Positions 1 to 6,449 of a stretch of 8,134 nucleotides of DNA are shown here, in pieces. Where the stretch lies: assembly GCA_003445095.1 (NCBI GenBank), contig DLVS01000280.1, positions 1 through 8,134 on the forward strand, read 5' to 3'. Origin of the DNA: Verrucomicrobiales bacterium (GTDB taxonomy: Bacteria > Verrucomicrobiota > Verrucomicrobiia > Limisphaerales > UBA9464). The notes under the pieces are model-generated. The model was not told the DNA's origin. It worked only from the letters and a program-made list of their open reading frames with translations, and searched no databases. The position numbers and the translations under genes were made by a program. How positions within the stretch are numbered: the stretch's first letter is position 1; each line of letters opens with the position of its first letter.

Positions 1-255
1 CTGGTGGACACCCGGCCCGCCGAACGCGAGGTCAATGGGTCGCGATCTCAAAGCACCGAACACCAGACGCGTCGCGTGGTTTGGACGCATCATTATGCCC
101 AGGAAGACAGCTATGCACGGTTCGACTACATCCTATTGAGCCGCACGATGGCGAAACGCTGGCGCCCCGCCGGCAGCTACGTGTTCGCCGATCCCGATTG
201 GGGCTTAGCCTCAGATCACCGTCCGGTCGTCTGCGAATTCTCGCTAAATAACTAA
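1..255 (+). CDS. Endonuclease/exonuclease/phosphatase family protein, C-terminal fragment
   Basis: The reading frame is open from the first base and ends at TAA 253-255, so only the last 84 residues are present and the start lies outside the window. The end of the EEP (DNase I/exonuclease III-like) fold is recognisable. A V-V-W-T-H-H-Y stretch is followed by Y-A-R-F-D-Y-I-L-L-S (about residues 37-46), the strand carrying a conserved Asp. Near the end is A-S-D-H-R-P-V-V, the S-D-H motif whose His is the catalytic base or metal-site partner in this superfamily. Family members cleave phosphodiester or phosphomonoester bonds in nucleic acids, sphingolipids or inositol phosphates; the substrate cannot be told from this end. 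Nothing shows whether the protein is secreted, because the N-terminus is missing. It is convergent with the pirin-like gene, and a hairpin begins on the last base of its stop codon. The superfamily call is secure; the specific function is unknown. Confidence 0.85.
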   Translation: MVDTRPAEREVNGSRSQSTEHQTRRVVWTHHYAQEDSYARFDYILLSRTMAKRWRPAGSYVFADPDWGLASDHRPVVCEFSLNN

Positions 256-272
256 GGCGGGTCGCCCCGCCT
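255..272. terminator. Hairpin between convergent genes, probable shared terminator
   Basis: AGGCGGG (255-261) and CCCGCCT (266-272) are perfect inverted arms of 7 bp around a TCGC loop. The hairpin starts at the last base of the upstream stop codon. Reading rightward no T-run follows. Reading leftward, the direction of the pirin-like gene, the hairpin is followed by TAGTTATTT, which is weakly U-rich. It therefore looks more like an intrinsic terminator for the minus-strand gene, or a hairpin stop serving both convergent genes. The structure is seen directly; its activity is inferred. Confidence 0.5.
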
Positions 273-308
273 GGGTCGATTGGTGAAGTCGCTGTTCCGC
301 CGAGTTGT

Positions 309-1004
309 TCAGTTCAAGTCGAAGAGCAGCACTTGCGCGGCTGAACGCGCCTTCACGGTAAGTTCCGGCGTCTCCGACAAGGCAGCCGCGTCTCCTGCCT
401 TCAAATTTTCGCCGTTGAGTGTGATTTCACCTTCAGCCACTTGAACCCATCCATGGCGTCCCGAGGCGAGTTGATGCTTCACGGAGTCGCCTGCTTCGAG
501 CTTGGCGAGATACACATCAGCATCTTGATTGATGCCGATGGATTGCTCACGCCCAGTCTTGGAGGCCACCAGATGCCAACGGCCCGTCGAAGCCTTCGCG
601 AAGGAGCGTTCGGCATACGCCGGTTTGGCGTTTTTGCGATCCGGCACGATCCAGATTTGCAACAAGTGGGCGGGCTCAGTGGGCGAGTGGTTGAATTCGC
701 TATGTTGCACTCCCGTGCCAGCCGCCATGTATTGCACTTCACCCGGACGAATGACCCGCCCGTTACCCATCGAATCCCGATGTTCCAGGGCGCCGCTCAA
801 GATATAGGTGATGATTTCCATGTCCCGATGGGGATGGGTTCCGAATCCGCCGCCGCCCGCGATGATGTCATCGTTAAGCACGCGTAACGTGCGGAACCCC
901 ATCCACGCGGGATCATGATAGCCCGCGAAAGAAAAACTGTGGCGAGCATTGAGCCAGCCGTGGTTGGCATACCCTCGATCCTCCGACTTTCGAATTGTCA
1001 TCAT
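309..1004 (-). CDS. Pirin family bicupin protein (YhhW-like)
   Basis: This is a pirin-like two-cupin-domain protein. The frame runs up to 1064, but starting at the ATG at 1004 gives 231 residues beginning M-M-T-I-R-K. In that numbering the four metal ligands known from human pirin and E. coli YhhW fall at the same positions: His57 and His59 in T-H-P-H-R-D, and His101 and Glu103 in V-Q-H-S-E. E. coli YhhW, as I recall it, has the same length, which supports this start. ATGs at 1001 and 1016 are alternatives; none has a Shine-Dalgarno. The N-terminal cupin contains A-N-H-G-W-L-N, H-S-F-S-F-A-G-Y and G-T-G-V-Q-H-S-E; the C-terminal cupin ends in V-L-L-F-D-L. The fold binds Fe or a similar divalent metal. 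Some bacterial members oxidise quercetin in vitro, but physiological roles are mostly unsettled. The protein is probably cytoplasmic, with no signal peptide. It is divergent from the TetR-type regulator, so a shared control region is possible. Confidence 0.93.
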   Translation of the reverse strand: MMTIRKSEDRGYANHGWLNARHSFSFAGYHDPAWMGFRTLRVLNDDIIAGGGGFGTHPHRDMEIITYILSGALEHRDSMGNGRVIRPGEVQYMAAGTGVQHSEFNHSPTEPAHLLQIWIVPDRKNAKPAYAERSFAKASTGRWHLVASKTGREQSIGINQDADVYLAKLEAGDSVKHQLASGRHGWVQVAEGEITLNGENLKAGDAAALSETPELTVKARSAAQVLLFDLN

Positions 1005-1137
1005 ACGAATACGCATACTACCGAGGCGCCGGCGCGCCCAATACTTTGATGAGTGCCTTGCCATGCTTCGAAGGCATGGGGCGAATGAGGACGACCATCG
1101 GCTCGCGAGGATCTCGCCCGGGTTGTCAGGTTCTCGC

Positions 1138-1143
1138 TTGACA
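1138..1143 (+). promoter_or_regulatory. Candidate -35 box (TTGACA) of the exporter operon
   Basis: A perfect TTGACA hexamer lies directly upstream of the palindrome and 32 bases before the regulator ATG at 1176. With normal 16-18 base spacing the -10 box would fall around 1160-1167. The sequence there (GAAACT or similar) is a poor match to TATAAT, so the call is tentative. If it is right, transcription would start within a few bases of the ATG, giving a leaderless or nearly leaderless message. That would fit the absence of a Shine-Dalgarno. Confidence 0.4.
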
Positions 1144-1144
1144 G

Positions 1145-1162
1145 TTCAAACATGTGTTTGAA
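1145..1162. promoter_or_regulatory. Palindromic operator, probable TetR-family autoregulatory site
   Basis: TTCAAACATGTGTTTGAA consists of perfect 8-base arms (TTCAAACA / TGTTTGAA) around a 2-base centre. Size and symmetry suit a TetR-family dimer. The site lies just downstream of a TTGACA box, in the expected spacer between -35 and -10, and 13 bases before the regulator ATG at 1176. Bound repressor would block polymerase there. Assigning the adjacent regulator as its ligand is inference from position. I saw no second copy elsewhere in the window, so the five-gene operon is probably controlled from this one site. It could also affect the divergent pirin-like gene. Confidence 0.7.
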
Positions 1163-1175
1163 ACTCGTGCTTAAC

Positions 1176-1901
1176 ATGGCAGTAGCTACCCTCCGGACGG
1201 AAGGAACTGGACCAAGCTTCGGAGCGACGCGGCAGGCCTTGCTGGAGGCAGCCGCCGATGTATTCACCCGCGTCGGGTTTCGCCAGGCCACCATCCGCGA
1301 GATTTGTCAGCGAGCCGGCGCCAATGTGGCGGCGATTAACTACCATTTTGGCGATAAGGCCGGCCTATATAGCGAAGTTCTGACGACGGAGGGCGAACTG
1401 GCGCAACGACGATTCCCCGCTGAGGCCGGCGTTTCTAAGCAGGCATCACCCGAGGCGCGGTTGACGGCTTTTATTCGGTCGTTCCTCCAGCGTGTCTTGG
1501 CGGAAGATTTGGCCAATCGACACGGTCGAATGATGGCTCGGGAGATGGTGGAGCCGACTGCCGCCCTCGATCGCCTCGTCCGTGAGGTGATTCAGCCCCA
1601 GGCTAACCTCTTGGCAACCATTGTCCGTGCCCTCCTCCCACCGGGAACTGACCAGACTACAGCTCGCCTCTGCGGCTTGAGCATCGTGGGCCAGATTCTG
1701 TTCTACGCCCACTGCCGGCCAGTAATCACCCGGCTGGAACCACGCCGCGCCTACGACCTGGTGGAACTCGATCGTCTCACGAGTCACATCACCCGCTTCA
1801 GTTTGGCTGCCCTGCGCGAGTTTTCCCGTCGCCCGGACAGCCCAGCGCTGGGCGTTCGCCGCGCCGCTTCGAGCCGCCGCGCAATTCGTTCCAAACGTTA
1901 A
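1176..1901 (+). CDS. TetR/AcrR-family regulator, CecR (YbiH)-like, probable repressor of the exporter operon
   Basis: Starting at ATG 1176 gives 241 residues. An in-frame ATG at 1152 would add 8 residues but begins inside the palindromic operator, so it is not preferred. Residues about 15-65 form the TetR DNA-binding domain: A-L-L-E-A-A-A-D-V-F-T-R-V-G-F, A-T-I-R-E-I-C-Q-R-A-G, then the recognition helix region A-A-I-N-Y-H-F-G-D-K-A-G-L-Y. The C-terminal part has M-A-R-E-M-V-E-P-T-A-A-L-D-R-L-V (about 120-135), the pattern of the CecR/YbiH-type ligand domain. In E. coli CecR controls an HlyD plus ABC efflux operon, which matches the downstream genes here. It ends in an Arg-rich tail of unknown role. 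Only 12 bases separate it from the permease gene, so the regulator is probably co-transcribed with the exporter it represses and relieved by an exporter substrate. The ligand is unknown. Confidence 0.9.
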   Translation: MAVATLRTEGTGPSFGATRQALLEAAADVFTRVGFRQATIREICQRAGANVAAINYHFGDKAGLYSEVLTTEGELAQRRFPAEAGVSKQASPEARLTAFIRSFLQRVLAEDLANRHGRMMAREMVEPTAALDRLVREVIQPQANLLATIVRALLPPGTDQTTARLCGLSIVGQILFYAHCRPVITRLEPRRAYDLVELDRLTSHITRFSLAALREFSRRPDSPALGVRRAASSRRAIRSKR

Positions 1902-1913
1902 CTGGTCGTTCGC

Positions 1914-3059
1914 ATGTATCACCTCGCGCTCAAGATGCTGTTTGGTGACCGCGCTAAATACGCGATGCTCCTCGGTGGACTCACGTTCTCGGCGCTGTTG
2001 ATGACCCAGCAGAACGGCGTGTTCCAAGGACTCTTGTCATGGACCACCAGCAACCTGCGGAATATGCGGGCCTCGATTTGGGTGGTGGAACGGACCGTCG
2101 AGCAAGTCAATGAAACCAAGGCCATGCGGGATACCGACGTGAACCGGGTCCGCAGCGTTACCGGAGTCGATTACGCGGTGCCTCTGTTTCAATCGGTGCT
2201 CAAGGCGCGCACGGCGGGCGGCGCCGACAAGCCCATCCTGCTCGTGGGCTTGCATGGGGCGACGTTGAAGGGGCGACCGCCGCAGATGCTCGAAGGCGAT
2301 CTCGAACAGCTTCGCTTACCCAACCGAGTGGTGATCGATGAGTTGGCGACCAAACGGTTGTCGAGCGGGCTAGGTCGGCCGCTCCGCGTGGGAGACAACT
2401 TCGAAATCAATGACCGCGAGGCGCGCGTCGTGGGAATATGCCGAACCGAACGTCAATTCTTCGGCTATCCCTACGTGTTCACCACCTATGACCAGGCGCT
2501 GCAATACGCGCCCCGCCAGCGAAAGATGCTCTCGATAATCCTCGCGGAACCAAAGCCGGGGTTGAGTGCGGAACACGTCGGCCGGATGATTGAACGAGAA
2601 ACGGGTCTCAAGGCCTTCACCGTTCCCGAGTTCAGCGCCGCAACCCTCGATTTCATTTGGAAGAATACCGGAATCCCGGCGTCGTTCATGACGACGATCA
2701 TTCTCGGCTTCGTCGTCGGCATCGCGATTGCGGGGCAGACGTTCTATTCGTTCGTGCTCGAAAACTTGCGGCACCTCGGCGCGCTCAAGGCCATGGGTGC
2801 GGGGAACGGTCTGCTGGCGCGGATGCTCCTGTTGCAGGCCTTTACGGTAGGCCTGCTCGGTTACGGAATCGGCATTGGCCTGACCGCCGCCTTCGGATGG
2901 ATTGCCACGAGTTTTGGTGGCGGCGCGTTTCCGTTCGTCTTCAAACCGGCGGCCATGATTCTCACCGGCGGGGCGGTTATCGTCATTTGCCTCTTTTCCG
3001 CCCTACTCGGGATTCGCCGAGTGGCCACATTAGATGCGGCCATCGTTTTTCGCGGCTAG
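1914..3059 (+). CDS. ABC transporter permease, FtsX/DevC (MacB-superfamily) type
   Basis: This 381-residue inner-membrane permease of the FtsX-like, type VII ABC class is closest in size and layout to DevC of the cyanobacterial DevBCA exporter. TM1 is at about residues 16-33. A large periplasmic domain follows (about 45-250), with three more TM helices at about 257-281, 302-330 and 346-366. A coupling segment, F-V-L-E-N-L-R-H-L-G-A-L-K-A-M-G (279-294), lies between TM2 and TM3, as in FtsX/LolC/MacB proteins. In this class the periplasmic domain moves with ATP hydrolysis and drives extrusion through an adaptor-TolC conduit, rather than moving substrate across the inner membrane. Unlike MacB, the ATPase is a separate downstream gene. 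The start ATG follows the regulator stop by 12 bases and lacks a Shine-Dalgarno. The substrate cannot be inferred. Confidence 0.92.
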   Translation: MYHLALKMLFGDRAKYAMLLGGLTFSALLMTQQNGVFQGLLSWTTSNLRNMRASIWVVERTVEQVNETKAMRDTDVNRVRSVTGVDYAVPLFQSVLKARTAGGADKPILLVGLHGATLKGRPPQMLEGDLEQLRLPNRVVIDELATKRLSSGLGRPLRVGDNFEINDREARVVGICRTERQFFGYPYVFTTYDQALQYAPRQRKMLSIILAEPKPGLSAEHVGRMIERETGLKAFTVPEFSAATLDFIWKNTGIPASFMTTIILGFVVGIAIAGQTFYSFVLENLRHLGALKAMGAGNGLLARMLLLQAFTVGLLGYGIGIGLTAAFGWIATSFGGGAFPFVFKPAAMILTGGAVIVICLFSALLGIRRVATLDAAIVFRG

Positions 3060-3102
3060 ACGTTGAATCAGGCTTGGTAATCAAGTTGTCACTCCCCGCT
3101 GC

Positions 3103-3840
3103 ATGACACTCCCACCCACCAACGGCCACTCCGTCCGCGTCACTAGCGTAACCAAGACCTTTGGATCTGGTGACGCGAAAACGGTGGCCTTGAAGGGCGC
3201 GGACTTCGAGACCCGCGAGGGCGAACTGCACTTGGTCGTCGGCCCCAGCGGTTGCGGCAAGACGACACTGCTATCGGTGGTGGCCGGCACCTTGGACTGG
3301 GACTCCGGCCAGGTCGAAGTTTTGGGGGAACGGCTCCACGAAATGAGTCGCTCTTCCGTCACGCGCTTTCGAGGTCGTCATATCGGTTTCATTTTTCAGC
3401 AATTCAACCTTATTCCCACCCTCAACTGCGTGGAGAACGTCAGCGTGCCGTTGCTTTTGAATGGCCACAGTCGCCGCGAAGCTGAGGCACGCGCTCGTGA
3501 AATGCTCAAGCGAGTCGGATTGGGCGAAAAACTCCGCGCGCATCCGACCGGCCTCTCGGGTGGCCAGCAGCAACGGGTCGCCATCGCCCGAGCCTTGGTT
3601 CACGAACCACGACTGATCATTTGCGACGAACCCACCAGCGCGCTCGATTCCGTGACCGGTCACCAAATCATGGAACTCCTCGCCGGCGCCGCCCGCGCGC
3701 CCGGCCGGTGCGTCATCATCGTCACTCACGATCCGCGCACGTATGCGTTTGCCGATCGCATTACCGAGATGGAAGACGGTCGCGTCCGAAACACTATTTC
3801 TGGCGAGGCGATCCAAAGCTTTCTCACCACCCATCGATAG
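3103..3840 (+). CDS. ABC transporter ATP-binding protein (MacB/LolD/DevA type)
   Basis: This 245-residue nucleotide-binding subunit has every catalytic motif intact. Walker A G-P-S-G-C-G-K-T is at 47-54, the Q-loop F-Q-Q-F-N-L at about 98-103 and the ABC signature L-S-G-G-Q-Q-Q-R at 151-158. Walker B is L-I-I-C-D-E-P with Glu176 as catalytic base, the D-loop is S-A-L-D (179-182), and the H-loop His209 lies in V-T-H-D. The sequence style is that of the LolD/MacB/DevA group, which pairs with FtsX-type permeases. A dimer at the cytoplasmic face would power the permease encoded just upstream. The start at 3103 gives the usual short N-terminal lead before the first strand (V-R-V-T-S-V-T-K-T-F). 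The gap to the permease is 43 bases, the largest in the operon, with no Shine-Dalgarno and no clear promoter in it. Confidence 0.96.
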   Translation: MTLPPTNGHSVRVTSVTKTFGSGDAKTVALKGADFETREGELHLVVGPSGCGKTTLLSVVAGTLDWDSGQVEVLGERLHEMSRSSVTRFRGRHIGFIFQQFNLIPTLNCVENVSVPLLLNGHSRREAEARAREMLKRVGLGEKLRAHPTGLSGGQQQRVAIARALVHEPRLIICDEPTSALDSVTGHQIMELLAGAARAPGRCVIIVTHDPRTYAFADRITEMEDGRVRNTISGEAIQSFLTTHR

Positions 3841-3850
3841 TTATCCGCCT

Positions 3851-4831
3851 ATGTTATTTCGTCGCCTTAGCTTCTACTTCGCACTTGCGGGCATCGCTGG
3901 CGCCGTCTTGTTGGCGCGTCACATGCAGGCGCGACCCCCGGTGCCACCGCCCGTCGCTGAGCCCGCCCGGTCGCCTTATGACCACACGGTGGCAGCCACC
4001 GGGCTCATTGAGGCGGCGCGCGAAAATGTCCGAATCGCTTCGCCCAAAGGCGCCCTGGTTACCGCCGTCCAAGTGCGCGTGGGAGATCGTGTCCAAGCGG
4101 GCGCCCCACTTTTTCAGCTCGATGACCGTGAAGCCCGCGCACGGATCGCGACGACCGAAGCCCAACTCGGAGCGATGACCGCACAACGCGCCGCGGAAGA
4201 GGTCGCCCTGGCCGACGCACAGGACCAATTGGACCGCTTTCTGAAGCTTCGGAACGACAACGTTGCCTCCGAAGATGACCTCAAACGTCGTTGGTTTGCC
4301 GTCGAGGGCGCCAAAGCGAGGATCGAGGCAACGAAGGCGCAGATCGCGGCGACGGCGAGTCAGTTGGAGCAGGCCAGGACGGATGCAGCGGTACTGACAG
4401 TGAAGGCGCCGCGCGAAGGCCAGGTGCTCCAGGTGAACGTTCGTGAAGGCGAGTTCGCCCCCGCGGCGGCGTTGGCGGAACCACTCATGCTTTTGGGTGA
4501 TGTGGACAAGTTCCAGGTGCGCTGCGACGTGGACGAACAGAACAGCGTGCTGGTCCAGCCAGGCCAGCCGGCGGTTGCTTCGCTCAAAGGGCATGCCGAT
4601 CTCCGGCTGCCCCTTCGCTTTGTTCGAGTGGAGCCGTACGTGGTCCCCAAACGTAGTCTGACGGGTGACAGTTTGGAGCGTGTGGATACGCGAGTCCTCC
4701 AACTCATTTACGAGTTCGACCGCCCCACGTTCCCGGTGTACGTCGGACAACAAGTGGACGTCTTCATTGAGCGCGTCGCATCGGTCCCTCCCGCTCCCAC
4801 CGACGCCACGCCCGTTGCCCGCAGTCGCTGA
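3851..4831 (+). CDS. HlyD/MacA-family periplasmic adaptor (membrane fusion protein)
   Basis: From ATG 3851 the protein has 326 residues. The frame is open upstream to 3743, but that would overlap the ATPase gene and bury the N-terminal membrane anchor. A single TM anchor spans about 5-24, followed by a Pro-rich linker. The first half of the lipoyl domain (I-A-S-P-K-G-A-L-V to L-F-Q-L-D, 62-91) leads into a coiled-coil hairpin (about 95-180). The second lipoyl half (V-K-A-P-R-E-G-Q-V-L, about 184-193) leads into the beta-barrel and membrane-proximal parts (about 215-308). At the hairpin turn, Arg129, Leu133 and Ser140 fit the R-x3-L-x6-S pattern used by adaptors to dock on TolC channels. The hairpin is short, about 40 residues per helix, as in MacA/AcrA types. 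It should bridge the FtsX-type permease and the downstream TolC-like channel. It starts 10 bases after the ATPase stop. Confidence 0.94.
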   Translation: MLFRRLSFYFALAGIAGAVLLARHMQARPPVPPPVAEPARSPYDHTVAATGLIEAARENVRIASPKGALVTAVQVRVGDRVQAGAPLFQLDDREARARIATTEAQLGAMTAQRAAEEVALADAQDQLDRFLKLRNDNVASEDDLKRRWFAVEGAKARIEATKAQIAATASQLEQARTDAAVLTVKAPREGQVLQVNVREGEFAPAAALAEPLMLLGDVDKFQVRCDVDEQNSVLVQPGQPAVASLKGHADLRLPLRFVRVEPYVVPKRSLTGDSLERVDTRVLQLIYEFDRPTFPVYVGQQVDVFIERVASVPPAPTDATPVARSR

Positions 4832-4860
4832 AGGGACCCCCAGTTCACGGCCGAATCGCT

Positions 4861-6222
4861 ATGAAACTCATTCACCTCGTTGCCGCTTGCCTTATTGGCT
4901 CCGTGGTCGGTACCGCCACCTCGGCCCAGACCAATGCCGTCTCCTGGCCGGCGAAGCCCATTACCCTCAACGACGCCCTTGACATCGCGCTCCAGCAAAG
5001 CCCGACCATTCTTAAGGGCCGACAGGACGTGGAGGAGGCGTACGGGGTGGCGCTTCAGTTGCGCTCAGCCATCCGTCCTCGCTTTACCGCCGGCGGAGGC
5101 TTCCAAGCCATCGACAGTGCCCAAATCGAGGTGGTGAACATTCCCGGCTTCGATTTCCAGTTCCAAAACGACAAGAATTGGAACGCGAACATTCTTGTGA
5201 GCCAGCCGGTGTATGCCGGCGGCAAGCTGCGTTCGCAGGCGCGGGCGGCGGGACTCACTCGCGAGGCCGCGCTCGCTCAGTTTCAAGCGTTGGTCGCCGA
5301 CGTGTTGCTCCTTGTGAAAATCGTCTACGACGACGTCCTCCTGGCGGCGGAGCAGATCAAGACCCAGCAAGCTTCCCTCGAGCTGCTCGACCGTGAACTC
5401 ACGGATCAAAAACGCCGTTACGAAGCGGGCACGGCGCCGCGCTTCAACGTCCTGCGCGCCGAAGTCGAACTCGCCAATGTTCGGCCCAAATTGATCCGCG
5501 CCCAAAACGCCTTTCGCATCGCGAAGAACAATCTGGCCACGTTATTGGGTTGGAACATCCCCAAAGACGTCTTGGAAAACATTCCGCTGGAGTTGGCCGA
5601 CACGCTCAAAGCAGAGCCGTTCGATCTCTCGTTGCCCGTCGCGATCGCAAAGGGCCTGGCACAGCGCCCCGAAGTGACGGCGCGCCAGACCGACGAAAAA
5701 CTTCGGCGCGAGGGCGTGGTTCAGGCGCGCGCGGATTACTTCCCAAACCTTTCCATCGCGGGTGGCTACCAGTGGCAGAGTCGGAATTTCGCGGATGATC
5801 TTTCGCTCAAGACCGACGGGTGGACGGCCGGCGCTCAAATGAATTGGAGCTTGTGGGACTTCGGGCTAACGCGCGGCAAGGTGGAGGCTGCGAAAGCTCG
5901 CCTGGAACGGTCTCGGCTGGAATCCGATGATACGGTCCGACGAGTCGAATTGGATGTGCGCACGGCCTACTCGAACTTCATCGAAGCGCAGCAAGTGCTG
6001 GAGTCGCAACGGAAGGTGATCGAACAAGCCGAGGAAGCAGTGCGCTTAGCCATGGCGCGAAATGATGCCGGCACGGGAACGCAGCTCGACGTCTTGTCCG
6101 CGCAAACGGCCCTGACCGACGCGCGCACGACCCAAGCGTTGGCGTTGCGGGACTACGCGGTGGCACTTGCGCGATTGGATCGAGCGATGGGAGAAGGCAC
6201 GCGTTTGACCCGGGTCGACTAA
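4861..6222 (+). CDS. TolC-family outer-membrane efflux protein
   Basis: This 453-residue protein is in the usual TolC size range. A signal peptide covers about residues 1-22 (hydrophobic L-V-A-A-C-L-I-G-S-V-V-G), with likely signal peptidase I cleavage after T-S-A. The duplicated outer-membrane-efflux repeat is visible. The first copy starts at I-T-L-N-D-A-L-D-I-A-L (35-45), with a beta strand at I-L-V-S-Q-P-V-Y-A-G-G (111-121) and long helices to about 230. The second starts near L-P-V-A-I-A-K-G-L-A-Q-R-P-E-V (258-272), with M-N-W-S-L-W-D-F-G (327-335) as the matching strand. Both copies carry the helix-capping A-G-T motif (E-A-G-T-A-P and D-A-G-T-G-T-Q-L-D-V-L). A trimer would form the outer-membrane and periplasmic tunnel. 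It lies 29 bases after the adaptor gene and is the last gene of the exporter operon. Confidence 0.95.
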   Translation: MKLIHLVAACLIGSVVGTATSAQTNAVSWPAKPITLNDALDIALQQSPTILKGRQDVEEAYGVALQLRSAIRPRFTAGGGFQAIDSAQIEVVNIPGFDFQFQNDKNWNANILVSQPVYAGGKLRSQARAAGLTREAALAQFQALVADVLLLVKIVYDDVLLAAEQIKTQQASLELLDRELTDQKRRYEAGTAPRFNVLRAEVELANVRPKLIRAQNAFRIAKNNLATLLGWNIPKDVLENIPLELADTLKAEPFDLSLPVAIAKGLAQRPEVTARQTDEKLRREGVVQARADYFPNLSIAGGYQWQSRNFADDLSLKTDGWTAGAQMNWSLWDFGLTRGKVEAAKARLERSRLESDDTVRRVELDVRTAYSNFIEAQQVLESQRKVIEQAEEAVRLAMARNDAGTGTQLDVLSAQTALTDARTTQALALRDYAVALARLDRAMGEGTRLTRVD

Positions 6223-6449
6223 AACCTGAAACCGGGATTTCAATTCGTCGCCGGGAACCAAAAAGTCCAGCGTATTGGCCGGTCTCGGCCGGATGGCGTT
6301 TTGACCACCTTTTGCTGCACCTGCACCAAAAGTTCGCGAGTTGAGCAGGAACCTTCCCACAATTGAGGGCTTGCCAGTCAGAGTTCCATGGCTAACGTCC
6401 GCGTCTCTTTCGGCCTGGGTTCTGGCCGGAATCCCATTGTTTCACGCTT
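6223..6449. other. Intergenic region between exporter operon and efp
   Basis: No convincing gene is seen in this 227-base gap. It holds a weak hairpin right after the channel stop (TGAAA 6227-6231 / TTTCA 6238-6242), the GC hairpin annotated at 6275-6292, and CTTTTG (6309-6314) pairing with CAAAAG (6327-6332) around a CTGCAC tandem repeat (6315-6326). An efp promoter should lie here. TTGACC at 6301-6306 is a possible -35, but no good -10 follows. No Shine-Dalgarno precedes efp. Confidence 0.5.
6275..6302 (+). terminator. Possible terminator of the exporter operon
   Basis: GGCCG (6277-6281) and CGGCC (6286-6290) form a perfect 5 bp stem around a GTCT loop. Two G-U pairs could extend it outward (TT 6275-6276 with GG 6291-6292). 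A short TTTT run (6299-6302) follows after a few bases. The U-run is short and separated from the stem, so intrinsic termination is only plausible. It lies 53 bases past the channel-gene stop. Confidence 0.35.

Larger units (their letters stand above)
1005..1175. other. Divergent intergenic region rich in inverted repeats
   Basis: This 171-base gap lies between the start of the pirin-like gene and the start of the regulator operon, so promoters for both directions should lie here. Besides the TetR-type operator at 1145-1162 it holds several smaller inverted repeats. TGCCTT (1054-1059) pairs with AAGGCA (1071-1076), and CCATGC (1061-1066) pairs with GCATGG (1074-1079); the two are mutually exclusive. 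GCGAG (1105-1109) and CTCGC (1113-1117) form a third. A GC-rich run sits at 1024-1038. I found no convincing minus-strand -35/-10 pair for the pirin-like gene and no coding frame that looks real. Confidence 0.6.

Noticed and set aside
441..887. Plus-strand open frame of 148 residues within the pirin-like gene
   Set aside because: The opposite strand encodes a pirin with all metal ligands in place. The plus-strand frame shows no family features and is a shadow.
1152..1175. Upstream ATG at 1152 as start of the TetR-type regulator
   Set aside because: It lies inside the palindromic operator and probably upstream of the transcription start. The extra eight residues add nothing recognisable.
3743..3850. 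N-terminal extension of the adaptor gene back into the ATPase gene
   Set aside because: It would overlap the ATPase by about 98 bases and put 36 odd residues before the membrane anchor. The ATG at 3851 places the TM helix at the N-terminus, as the family requires.
3854..4753. Long open frame on the minus strand (299 residues) across the adaptor gene
   Set aside because: It lies antisense to a clearly real HlyD-type gene, has no recognisable domain and a shadow-like composition rich in Arg, His and Gly. Long antisense frames are common in GC-rich DNA.
4861..4920. Lipobox-like V-A-A-C at residues 7-10 of the TolC-like protein
   Set aside because: A Cys at position 10 is too close to the N-terminus for a normal lipoprotein signal. 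A longer hydrophobic segment followed by T-S-A fits signal peptidase I cleavage better.
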